Source: Ferruginibacter sp050611725
GTDB lineage: Bacteria > Bacteroidota > Bacteroidia > Chitinophagales > Chitinophagaceae
Assembly (NCBI RefSeq): GCF_050611725.1
Contig: NZ_JBODJB010000001.1
Coordinates: 2,108,001 to 2,172,000 of the forward strand
Length of the DNA stretch: 64,000 nucleotides
Reading direction: 5' to 3'
Translations under genes and position numbers: made by a program
In this document: positions 41,350 through 50,246 of the stretch, piece by piece
Position numbering within the stretch: position 1 is the first letter of the stretch
How the letters are laid out: each line of letters opens with the position of its first letter
Notes under the pieces: model-generated
Database searches by the model: none
What the model saw: only the letters and a program-made list of their open reading frames with translations
Told to the model about the DNA's origin: nothing

Positions 41350-44208
41350 ATGAAAAAGAATCACTCACTTTACACAATTTGCAGCTTCTTATTAGTTGCG
41401 GTAGTAATAATCGGAATCAGTTGTAAAAAGCGGGATGTTGGAGAATTGCAACCAACAATTTTTCCCACCACTGCCGAAGTTTTTATTGATGATTTTACAA
41501 GTGACCTGGCCTATTCTGCTTTTGGTGGATCTGATGTAAAGGCATTTCAGGTAGATAAAGATGTAGCCTATAACGGCACGAATGCTTCTATGCGTTTTGC
41601 TGTTCCTGATGCAAACAGCCCACAAGGATCTTATGCAGGTGGGGTATTCTACAGCAAAACAGGTCGCAATTTATCCGGTTACAACGTACTTTCTTTTTAT
41701 ATAAAAGCATCTCAACCAGCTACAATAGAAATATGCGGTTTAGGGAACGATCTGGGACAATCAAAATATCAGGTTTCTAAAAGTGGGGTTGCTGTGAATA
41801 CAAATTGGAAAAAAGTTTACATACCTATTCCAGACGCATCAAAACTTACACAAGAAAAAGGATTGTTTTACTATTCTACAGGTCCGGAAAATGGAAAAGG
41901 ATATACTTTTTGGATTGATGAAGTAAAGTTTGAAAAGTTGGAAACAATAGCTTATTCGGCCGCTACTATTTTAAATGGAGTTGATAAAGAGCAAATATCT
42001 GCTATAGGTATTGCTAGTGCTTTGAGTGGATTTTCTGCTTCTTACAATTTGCCGGACGGTATAAATGAAACAATAAATATTTCTCCTTATTATTTACAAT
42101 TTTTGTCTTCAGATCCTTCAGTAGCAACGGTTAACGAAACAGGAGTTGTTAATACAACAGGAGGGGGGACTTCAAAAATTACTGCAATGTTAGGTACACT
42201 AACTGCAAAAGGAAGTCTTACTATAAAGTCTTCTGGTGTATATGTAGGAGCACCTTTACCTACCAAAGCTGCTACTGATGTAATTTCTATTTTTAGTGAT
42301 GCGTATACAAATGTAAAAGTAGATTATTACAATGGGTACTGGGCACCTTATCAAACTACATTATCTGCCGATTTTGAAATAGGTGGAGATCATGTTTTAA
42401 ACTATTCAAATTTTAATTTTGTAGGAACTCAAATTTCATCTCCAAGTATAGATGTTTCTTCAAAAAGTTTTTTACATCTTGATATTTTTATACCAGGTAC
42501 TTTAACACCCGGCGCTAATTTTAAAGTAAAAGTGTTAGATTTTGGAGCTGATGGAGTTGCAGGTGGCAGCGATGATGTGAGTGGCGAAGTTAGTTTTACT
42601 GCACCTACTTTAGTAGGGAATGGTTGGACAAGTTTGGACATACCTTTTACGAGTTTACCTACACTTACAACCAAAGGTCATATCGGTCAAATTATTTATG
42701 AAGGTGCTAATATTTCTAACTTCTTTGCTGATAATATTTACTTCTGGAGCAATCCGGCAACACCTTTAACAGCTGCTCCAACACCAACAACTCCGGCGGC
42801 AAATGTTATTTCAATATTTAGCGATGCATACACAAATGTGGCAGGAACCGACTTCAACCCTAATTGGGGACAAGTTACGGCTGTAAGCCAATTGCCAATT
42901 GCCGGCAACAATACCCTTAAATATGCAGGGTTAAATTATCAGGGTACACAATTTGGAAGCAATCAAAATCTTTCTGCCTACGGCTCATTGCATATTGATT
43001 ATTATGCAACCAATTCAACCAGTCTAAAACTTTCGTTGATAAGCCCGGGTAAAGAAACGCCTTATACACTTAATGTACCTACAAGTGGTTCATGGACAAG
43101 TGCAGATATTCCATTGTCCGCATTTGCATCAATTGTTGATTTAACCAATGTAATTCAAATAAAGATCGAAGGCAATGGAGATGTCTTTATCGACAATATT
43201 TATTTTTGGAAATTTCCAGCAACACCTCCAACAGCAGCACCTACACCTACCCGTGATGCAGCAAAAGTAATTTCTATTTTTAGTGGTGCTTATACAAATG
43301 TGGCAGGTACTGATTTCAATCCTAATTGGGGACAAGCTACAGCTGTAAGTCAATTATCAATTGCGGGGAATAACACACTTAAGTATGCAGGATTAAATTA
43401 TCAGGGAACACAATTCGGCAGCAATCAAAATGTTTCTACTTACGATGTATTTCATATAGATTATTACACAGCTAATTCAACCAGTTTAAAACTATTTCTT
43501 ATTAGCCCAGGTAAAGAAACGCCTTATACGCTTAATGTACCTACAGGTGGTGTATGGACAAGCGTAGATATTCCATTGTCGGCATTTTCTTCAGTTGTTG
43601 ATTTAACCAATGTATTTCAAATAAAAATTGAAGGCAATGGAGACATCTATATTGATAATCTTTATTTCTATAAGTCCGGATCAGGTGGTGGAGGAGGAGC
43701 ATTCGATATTACTAAAACAATTGATTTTGAGCCCGCTGGTTTTGGTGCCGGTTGGACATGGAATGTTTTCGAAAACGGATCAAATCCGCCTCTGGCGTTT
43801 GTAGCAAATCCGAATGCTTCTGGAATAAATACATCTTCACAAGTCGCTAAATTCTCTGCACGCCAAGCAGGTCAGCCTTATGCAGGTGTTGAAGTGGCAC
43901 ATGGTCAAATGGGAATTACCTGGAATCTTTCAGCTACAAATTCCAAAATTAGAATTATGGTTTACAAAACTAAAATAAGTGATGTAGGTATTAAGTTAGC
44001 AAACACTACTGGTGGTGCACAATCAGAAATTAAAGTGGCTAATACTTTAGTTAATACTTGGGAAGAATTAACATTTGATTTTAGTTCTCGAATTGGAAAT
44101 GGATTGGACGGATCTACAAATATTGATCAAATTATAGTGTTTCCTGATTTTGTTGCAAGAGGAGCTGATGACGTGATATATTTTGATAACATAAGATTCG
44201 GTAATTAA
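41350..44208 (+). CDS. Multi-CBM surface lipoprotein (952 aa)
   Basis: A TTG lies upstream; the ATG at 41350 opens a lipoprotein signal with Cys in IIGISCKK. Domains: a CBM-like beta-sandwich (VFIDDFTSDLAYSAFGG, NLSGYNVLSFYIKAS), an Ig/BIG2-like segment (QFLSSDPSVATVNETGVV), three related modules each opening VISIFSDAYTNV or VISIFSGAYTNV, and a C-terminal CBM-like domain opening ITKTIDFEPAG. Modules two and three are near-duplicates of about 140 residues. By position it acts like a SusE/F-type glycan-binding lipoprotein on the cell surface. No catalytic residues are seen. A strong terminator follows. Confidence 0.85.
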   Translation: MKKNHSLYTICSFLLVAVVIIGISCKKRDVGELQPTIFPTTAEVFIDDFTSDLAYSAFGGSDVKAFQVDKDVAYNGTNASMRFAVPDANSPQGSYAGGVFYSKTGRNLSGYNVLSFYIKASQPATIEICGLGNDLGQSKYQVSKSGVAVNTNWKKVYIPIPDASKLTQEKGLFYYSTGPENGKGYTFWIDEVKFEKLETIAYSAATILNGVDKEQISAIGIASALSGFSASYNLPDGINETINISPYYLQFLSSDPSVATVNETGVVNTTGGGTSKITAMLGTLTAKGSLTIKSSGVYVGAPLPTKAATDVISIFSDAYTNVKVDYYNGYWAPYQTTLSADFEIGGDHVLNYSNFNFVGTQISSPSIDVSSKSFLHLDIFIPGTLTPGANFKVKVLDFGADGVAGGSDDVSGEVSFTAPTLVGNGWTSLDIPFTSLPTLTTKGHIGQIIYEGANISNFFADNIYFWSNPATPLTAAPTPTTPAANVISIFSDAYTNVAGTDFNPNWGQVTAVSQLPIAGNNTLKYAGLNYQGTQFGSNQNLSAYGSLHIDYYATNSTSLKLSLISPGKETPYTLNVPTSGSWTSADIPLSAFASIVDLTNVIQIKIEGNGDVFIDNIYFWKFPATPPTAAPTPTRDAAKVISIFSGAYTNVAGTDFNPNWGQATAVSQLSIAGNNTLKYAGLNYQGTQFGSNQNVSTYDVFHIDYYTANSTSLKLFLISPGKETPYTLNVPTGGVWTSVDIPLSAFSSVVDLTNVFQIKIEGNGDIYIDNLYFYKSGSGGGGGAFDITKTIDFEPAGFGAGWTWNVFENGSNPPLAFVANPNASGINTSSQVAKFSARQAGQPYAGVEVAHGQMGITWNLSATNSKIRIMVYKTKISDVGIKLANTTGGAQSEIKVANTLVNTWEELTFDFSSRIGNGLDGSTNIDQIIVFPDFVARGADDVIYFDNIRFGN

Positions 44209-44221
44209 AAACTTAAATTAT

Positions 44222-44267
44222 TTCAGCAAAGCATGTTTGTTTATTGCATATGCTTTGCTGAATTTTT
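44222..44267 (+). terminator. Intrinsic terminator after the CBM lipoprotein gene
   Basis: A perfect 13-bp stem, TTCAGCAAAGCAT (44222-44234) and ATGCTTTGCTGAA (44250-44262), with a 15-nt loop, followed by TTTTT. It should end or attenuate transcription before the GH16 gene 24 nt later, lowering expression of the downstream genes. Confidence 0.85.
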
Positions 44268-44291
44268 AATCAATTATTAAAAAAAAATATT

Positions 44292-45122
44292 ATGAAAAAG
44301 TTTAAAAAATATATTGGTTTATCAACTACATTTTTGTTCGGGCTACTAATGCTTCTTTCAAGCTGTAAAAAAGAAGCCAAACAAACTTTGCCTGAGAGAA
44401 ATTGGGAATTAACTTGGTCAGATGAGTTTGACGGAACTTCGGGATCTTCACCAAGCAATACAAATTGGTCATTTGATATTGGCGCAGGTGGATGGGGAAA
44501 TTCCGAATTAGAATATTACACAGATCGGAGCCAAAATGTTTCTCTTGATGGAGATGGACATTTGGTTATTACCGCAAGGCAGGAATCTTTTTCCGGCGCA
44601 GGATTTACATCCGGTAGAATTAAAACAAAAGGTTTGTTTGATCAAACTTATGGACGATTTGAAGCCAGAATAAAAACTCCTTATGGACCGGGAATATGGC
44701 CGGCATTTTGGATGCTGGGCGCCAATATTGATGCTGAGCCTTGGCCGCAATGTGGCGAAATTGATATAATGGAACAACGTGGTCAGCTGCCACATATAAA
44801 TAATGGCAGTGTGCATGGCCCGGGGTATTCTGGTGGTAATGCTATTACCAAGCCTTACGGATTATTGAATGGTCGGTTCGATACAGATTATCACATTTAT
44901 GCGATTGAATGGGGAGAAGGGTACATAGATTATTTTGTTGACGACTTTTTGTACCAACGTATAACACCTGAAAGTGTAACAGGCCAATGGGTGTACGATC
45001 ATCCTTTTTATATTATCCTGAATGTGGCAGTTGGTGGCAACTTTGTTGGCTTTCCTACAACCGGTACACCATTTCCACAATCCATGTATGTTGATTATGT
45101 AAAAGTTTACAAACAGAAATAA
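44292..45122 (+). CDS. GH16 endo-beta-1,3-glucanase lipoprotein (laminarinase-like)
   Basis: ATG at 44292. The lipobox LLSSC puts Cys at residue 25, so the enzyme is membrane-anchored, likely on the surface. GH16 features: WELTWSDEFDGTSGS at the N-terminus, GRFEARIKTPYGPGIWPAFWMLG, and the catalytic motif EIDIME with nucleophile Glu156, Asp158 and acid/base Glu161. VDDFLYQRITPE and FYIILNVAVGGNF close the jelly roll. The spaced EIDIME (no beta-bulge Met insertion beyond the usual) fits laminarinases. It cleaves internal beta-1,3-glucan bonds. 276 residues, without extra CBM. Confidence 0.93.
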   Translation: MKKFKKYIGLSTTFLFGLLMLLSSCKKEAKQTLPERNWELTWSDEFDGTSGSSPSNTNWSFDIGAGGWGNSELEYYTDRSQNVSLDGDGHLVITARQESFSGAGFTSGRIKTKGLFDQTYGRFEARIKTPYGPGIWPAFWMLGANIDAEPWPQCGEIDIMEQRGQLPHINNGSVHGPGYSGGNAITKPYGLLNGRFDTDYHIYAIEWGEGYIDYFVDDFLYQRITPESVTGQWVYDHPFYIILNVAVGGNFVGFPTTGTPFPQSMYVDYVKVYKQK

Positions 45123-45279
45123 GTGTTGATCTTGCGATAAAATAAATTTTTATCTGCATCAAATACTTCTTAATAGATATTAATGGAAAATTGAAATATT
45201 TATTTGCTTCAATGCTTTATAAAGTTTTGAAAAAAATAATGTTTTTGTAATGTATTATTAACCGTTACTAACAGTTATA

Positions 45280-48200
45280 ATGAAAATGGCGTTAGATGAA
45301 AAAGTAAAACTTGATTCGGTAGAAATTAATAATGAGTTTTTTTACAAAATATCCAATGTGGATGCAATGCGTCCTTTCTTTATGAGCATTGTAAGCGATT
45401 CTAATCATTGGATGTTTATTTCCAGCAACGGAGGATTAACAGCCGGAAGAAAAAATTCAGATTATTCCCTTTTTCCATATTACACCGATGATAAAATAAC
45501 TGAATCTGCAGAGATTACAGGAAGTAAATCTATTTTTAAAATCATTAAAAATAATAACACTTTTATTTGGGAACCTTTTTCAGAAAGATTTTTTGGATTG
45601 TATGATATCACAAGAAATCTCTATAAAAATTCTTTCGGTAACAAAATTATTTTTGAAGAAATTAATCACGATTTACAATTAGTTTTTAAATATCAATGGA
45701 GTTTTAGTAATGCTTATGGTTTTGTGAAAACTTCAACATTAATCAATTTATCTACCGAAAATCAAATTCTAACAATTTTGGATGGAATCCAAAATATTGT
45801 TCCTTACGGTGTTGGAAGCGATTTGCAAAATAAAGTGAGCAACCTTGCGGATGCTTATAAAAAAAGTGAATTAGTAAAGGAAACAGGGGTAGGAATTTTT
45901 GCATTAAGTGCCATTATTGTAGATAAGGCCGAGCCAAGTGAAGCATTGAAAGCGAATGTTGTTTTTTCTTTAGGGATAGATCACCCGAAATATTTGTTAT
46001 CGTCTTTGCAATTAAAAAATTTTAGAGCAAAAAAAAATCTGGTTGAAGAAGAAGATATTAAAGGCGAAAAAGGAGCTTATTTTATTTGTAGTGAAATAGA
46101 ACTTATTGCCAATGCCGAAAAAAAATGGATGATCGTTGCTAATGTTAATCAAACAAACACTACTATCCATCAGCTTTCAGCAACAATTAAAACAAATAAA
46201 GATTTTGCAAAAATCATTCAGGATGATATTGATTTGGGCACTAAGCATCTGATTGAACTAAATGCTTCTGCGGATGCTTTGCAATACACAGCTGATGATC
46301 GTAAAGATGCCCGTCATTTTTCCAATACCCTTTTCAATATAATGCGTGGGGGGATTTTCGATTATAATTATCAAATTGAAAAGCAGGATTTTGTACAATA
46401 TCTGGTAAAAGCAAATTCAGCTGTTTTTACAAAAAATAAAAATGTTATCGACAAACTTTCTGAAACATTTTCTTTGTTCGAACTAAAAAATAATTTAAAA
46501 AAATCGGATGACAAAGATTTTATCCGTCTTTCTACAGAATATTTACCATTAAAATTCAGCAGAAGACATGGAGACCCTTCCCGTCCCTGGAATCAGTTTT
46601 CTATCAATACTAGAAGCGAAGTAGATGGTTCTAAGATTCTGGATTATGAGGGGAACTGGAGAGATATTTTTCAGAATTGGGAAGTACTAGCTCACTCTTA
46701 TCCGGAGTTTATTGAAGGAATGATCTTTAAATTCCTGAATGCTTCAACTTTTGATGGCTATAATCCTTATAGAGTAACGAAAGGTGGGTTCGATTGGGAA
46801 ACCATTGAGCCCGACGATCCCTGGTCGTACATCGGATATTGGGGTGATCATCAAGTTATTTATTTGCTGAAGTTTTTAGAATTTATTGAACATCACCAAC
46901 CAAATGCATTGAATCATTTGTTTGAAAAAGATGAGTTTGTTTATGCCAATGTTCCTTACAAAATAAAATCTTACGAAGAAATATTAAAGAATCCAAAAGA
47001 CACGATTGTTTTTGATGAAGAGTTAGATAAAGAGATCCGTAAAAAAGTAAGTGAAAATGGTGCAGATGGAGCTTTGCTTACAAACCAAAGTAATGAGATT
47101 TATCACGTCAATTTTATCGAAAAAATATTGGCAATAGTGTTGGCGAAATTGTCCAATTTTATTCCGGAAGGGGGTATTTGGATGAACACACAGCGTCCTG
47201 AGTGGAATGATGCTAACAATGCTTTGGTAGGGAATGGCGTTTCTATGGTAACGCTATATTATTTGAGAAGATTTCTACATTTCTTAAAAAATATTGTAGA
47301 AAATGCAGATTTGGAACGGGTAGAAATTTCTACAGAATTGTCAGATTTTTTTTCCGAGATCAACGATACTTTCCAGCAAAACCAATCGGTTTTATCAGGG
47401 AAAATCAGCGATGAAACCAGAAAAAAAGTTTTAGATGGTTTAGGGAAATCTGGAAGTAATTTTCGAGATACCATTTATAAGATCGGATTTTCGGGCAATA
47501 AATCATCTGTTACATTAAAAGAACTTTTACATTTTATTGAAACCGCTAATCAATTTTTAGAACACTCCATTAAAGCCAATAAAAGAAACGACGGCTTATA
47601 TCATGCATATAATTTGATGACAATAGAAAAGGAAGGTGTTTCAGTTTCTTATCTCAGCGAAATGTTAGAAGGTCAGGTTGCGGTGCTGAGTTCCGGGTAT
47701 CTTTCTGCGTCAGCATCTTTACAGGTGTTGGATGCATTGAGAAACAGCAGCCTTTATCGGGAAGATCAATACAGCTATATACTTTACCCAAATAAAAATT
47801 TGCCTAAATTTTTAGAAAAAAATAATATCCCACATGAGGCAGTTTCGAAATCTGAACTGTTGCAACAATTAATTACAGAAGGTAATACTCAAATCATTGA
47901 GAAAGACATTCACGGAAATTATCATTTCAATGGGAATTTTAGAAATGCGAATGATGTAAAAGAGGCACTTCAAAAATTACGTAATCATTATCAGGGTGTA
48001 ACAAAAAATGAGTCCGAAAAATTAGTAGAAATTTTTGAACAGGTCTTCAATCATAAAGAATTTACAGGCAGATCGATGACCTTCTATGGTTACGAAGGGT
48101 TAGGGTCTATTTATTGGCATATGGTTTCTAAATTATTGCTTGCAACACAGGAAACTTGCCTGAGAGCAATCAAAGAAAAAGCGGATGCAAGAATTATAAA

Positions 48201-48714
48201 TCGTTTGATAGCACATTATTACGAAATAAATAAAGGAATTGGTGTCCACAAATCTCCTGAATTGTATGGCGCATTTCCTACAGATCCTTATTCACATACG
48301 CCTTTTGGAAAAGGAGCACAACAGCCTGGAATGACGGGACAAGTGAAAGAAGATATTTTAGCTCGTTTTGGAGAGTTAGGTGTTTTTATAGAGGATGGCA
48401 AGCTTTATTTTAAACCTGCAATGCTGAAAAAATCAGAGTTTTTATCTGAAACCAAGACGATACATTTTGTAGATATTTTTACCAAACAACAAACAATTGT
48501 TTTAGAAAAAGAATCACTCTTTTTTACTTATTGCCAAATTCCTATTATTTATAAAATTTCTGAAAAAGAAGGGTTAGAAATAAGTTTTAATGATGGCAGA
48601 AAAGAGGCTCTGGGTACTTTAAGTTTAGATGAGAAAATGAGTAAATCGATATTTGAAAGAAGAGGCCAGGTAACAATAATTAAAGTTTTTGTTAAGGAAG
48701 AAAAATTGCTATAA
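45280..48714 (+). CDS. Beta-1,3-glucan phosphorylase-like enzyme (GH149/GH161 type)
   Basis: ATG at 45280, 1144 residues, no signal peptide, hence cytoplasmic. The layout is that of large phosphorylases related to GH94: an N-terminal beta-sandwich (SDSNHWMFISSNGGLTAGRKN), an (alpha/alpha)6 barrel with RRHGDPSRPWNQFSIN, WSYIGYWGDHQVIYLLKFLE and IWMNTQRPEWNDANNALVGNG with Asp644 as likely acid, then GYEGLGSIYWHMVSKL and PFGKGAQQPGMTGQVKEDIL (phosphate region). From memory, GH149 and GH161 enzymes phosphorolyse beta-1,3-glucans to alpha-glucose-1-phosphate; I cannot separate the two families by eye. It fits a cytoplasmic last step for imported laminari-oligosaccharides, and is 14 nt from GH30. 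Confidence 0.82.
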   Translation: MKMALDEKVKLDSVEINNEFFYKISNVDAMRPFFMSIVSDSNHWMFISSNGGLTAGRKNSDYSLFPYYTDDKITESAEITGSKSIFKIIKNNNTFIWEPFSERFFGLYDITRNLYKNSFGNKIIFEEINHDLQLVFKYQWSFSNAYGFVKTSTLINLSTENQILTILDGIQNIVPYGVGSDLQNKVSNLADAYKKSELVKETGVGIFALSAIIVDKAEPSEALKANVVFSLGIDHPKYLLSSLQLKNFRAKKNLVEEEDIKGEKGAYFICSEIELIANAEKKWMIVANVNQTNTTIHQLSATIKTNKDFAKIIQDDIDLGTKHLIELNASADALQYTADDRKDARHFSNTLFNIMRGGIFDYNYQIEKQDFVQYLVKANSAVFTKNKNVIDKLSETFSLFELKNNLKKSDDKDFIRLSTEYLPLKFSRRHGDPSRPWNQFSINTRSEVDGSKILDYEGNWRDIFQNWEVLAHSYPEFIEGMIFKFLNASTFDGYNPYRVTKGGFDWETIEPDDPWSYIGYWGDHQVIYLLKFLEFIEHHQPNALNHLFEKDEFVYANVPYKIKSYEEILKNPKDTIVFDEELDKEIRKKVSENGADGALLTNQSNEIYHVNFIEKILAIVLAKLSNFIPEGGIWMNTQRPEWNDANNALVGNGVSMVTLYYLRRFLHFLKNIVENADLERVEISTELSDFFSEINDTFQQNQSVLSGKISDETRKKVLDGLGKSGSNFRDTIYKIGFSGNKSSVTLKELLHFIETANQFLEHSIKANKRNDGLYHAYNLMTIEKEGVSVSYLSEMLEGQVAVLSSGYLSASASLQVLDALRNSSLYREDQYSYILYPNKNLPKFLEKNNIPHEAVSKSELLQQLITEGNTQIIEKDIHGNYHFNGNFRNANDVKEALQKLRNHYQGVTKNESEKLVEIFEQVFNHKEFTGRSMTFYGYEGLGSIYWHMVSKLLLATQETCLRAIKEKADARIINRLIAHYYEINKGIGVHKSPELYGAFPTDPYSHTPFGKGAQQPGMTGQVKEDILARFGELGVFIEDGKLYFKPAMLKKSEFLSETKTIHFVDIFTKQQTIVLEKESLFFTYCQIPIIYKISEKEGLEISFNDGRKEALGTLSLDEKMSKSIFERRGQVTIIKVFVKEEKLL

Positions 48715-48728
48715 ATCAATTCAAAGAA

Positions 48729-50219
48729 ATGAAAATTCAAAAACTTCTATTTCTAATATTAGTATTAAGTATGATTTTAAATGCTCAAGCTCAAAAAAAA
48801 AGTTTGAATGTTGAAGTGTTTGAAACTTCTGCAAGCGGTAATAAATTAACAAAAATTGATCCGATAGCTACTTCTAAAAACAGTATTAAAATAAAAATCA
48901 ATCCCAAAAGAATGTATCAAACCATTACGGGTTTTGGAGGTGCGTTCACAGAATCTTCAGCTTATTTAATAAATAAACTCAGCAAAGAAAATCGCAATAA
49001 AATTTTAGAAGCGTATTTTGGAGAAACCGGTGCAAAATATTCTTTAACCAGAACGCATATTAATTCCTGCGATTTTTCACAGAAACAATATGCTTACGCA
49101 ATGGTTGATGGAGATAAAAATTTGGAACATTTTTCTATCGAAGAAGATAAAAAAAATAATCTTATTCCAATGATTTTAGAAGCCCAAAAAATTTCAAAAG
49201 AAGGTTTTAAAATAATTGCGTCCCCATGGACAGCGCCTCCTTGGATGAAAGACAACAAACACTGGGTAGGAGGAAAATTATTGCCCGAATACAATGATAC
49301 GTGGGCATTGTATTTTTCAAAATATTTGGATGCGTATAAAAAAGAAGGCATCAATATTTGGGGAATTACTGTAGAAAATGAACCCAATGGAAACGGTAAC
49401 AATTGGGAGAGTATGATTTTTTCGCCAAAAGAAATGACCGATTTTGTTCAACATCATTTAGGCCCAAAATTGGAAACAGATGGTAATGGGGATGTGAAAA
49501 TTTTGGGCTACGACCAAAATCGAGCAGGCTTAAAAGAATGGGTTGACGAAATGTATAGAGATGAGAAATCTTCTAAATATTATGCAGGAACCGCTATTCA
49601 TTGGTATGAAAGTACTTACGAGGTTTTTCCTGAAGCACTGCAATATGCACACCATAAATCACCCAATAAATATTTAATTCAAACCGAAGCATGCGTAGAT
49701 TCGGATGTGCCAAAATGGAAAGACGATAATTGGTATTGGATCAAAGAAGCTACAGATTGGGGTTGGGATTGGGCAAGTGAAAAAGAAAAATATCTTCATC
49801 CCAAATATGCACCTGTAAATCGCTATGCATCTGATATTATTGGGTGCCTGAATAATTGGGTAGATGGTTGGGTAGACTGGAATATGATTTTAGATAAACA
49901 AGGCGGTCCTAATTGGTTTAAAAACTGGTGTGTTGCTCCTGTAATTGTAGATACCGAAAACGACGAAGTTTATTTAACGCCTTTGTATTATGTAATGTCA
50001 CATTTCAGTAGGTATATAAGGCCAGGCGCTATACGTATCGGTGTTGAGATTGCATATAATGATATTCAGACAACAGCAGTTAAAAATCCTGATGGATCAA
50101 TTGTAGTGATAGTTTTTAATCCTACTGAAACAAAAAAAGAACTGGAAATAAATATTAATAAGAAAAAGAAAAGCGTATCAATAAGTGCAAAAGCATTACA
50201 AACGATCATTTTACAATAA
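48729..50219 (+). CDS. GH30 family glycoside hydrolase
   Basis: ATG at 48729; signal peptide ends MILNAQAQ, so it is periplasmic or secreted. 496 residues: a TIM barrel plus side beta-sandwich. ITGFGGAFTESSAYLIN and SPWTAPPWMKDN are GH30 marks; the acid/base is Glu218 in TVENEPNG and the nucleophile Glu320 in IQTEACVD. The final 70 residues (DGSIVVIVFNPTETKKELEI) form the C-terminal beta domain. GH30 subfamilies include beta-1,6-glucanases and glucosidases; in laminarin loci such enzymes remove beta-1,6 branches. Subfamily is not certain. Confidence 0.92.
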   Translation: MKIQKLLFLILVLSMILNAQAQKKSLNVEVFETSASGNKLTKIDPIATSKNSIKIKINPKRMYQTITGFGGAFTESSAYLINKLSKENRNKILEAYFGETGAKYSLTRTHINSCDFSQKQYAYAMVDGDKNLEHFSIEEDKKNNLIPMILEAQKISKEGFKIIASPWTAPPWMKDNKHWVGGKLLPEYNDTWALYFSKYLDAYKKEGINIWGITVENEPNGNGNNWESMIFSPKEMTDFVQHHLGPKLETDGNGDVKILGYDQNRAGLKEWVDEMYRDEKSSKYYAGTAIHWYESTYEVFPEALQYAHHKSPNKYLIQTEACVDSDVPKWKDDNWYWIKEATDWGWDWASEKEKYLHPKYAPVNRYASDIIGCLNNWVDGWVDWNMILDKQGGPNWFKNWCVAPVIVDTENDEVYLTPLYYVMSHFSRYIRPGAIRIGVEIAYNDIQTTAVKNPDGSIVVIVFNPTETKKELEININKKKKSVSISAKALQTIILQ

Positions 50220-50246
50220 TTCATTCATTAATCCTCAATACAACGT

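Noticed and set aside
41350..44208. SusD-like lipoprotein
   Set aside because: The protein is made of beta-sandwich modules and lacks the TPR-like helices of SusD; a CBM/SusE-F-type role fits better.
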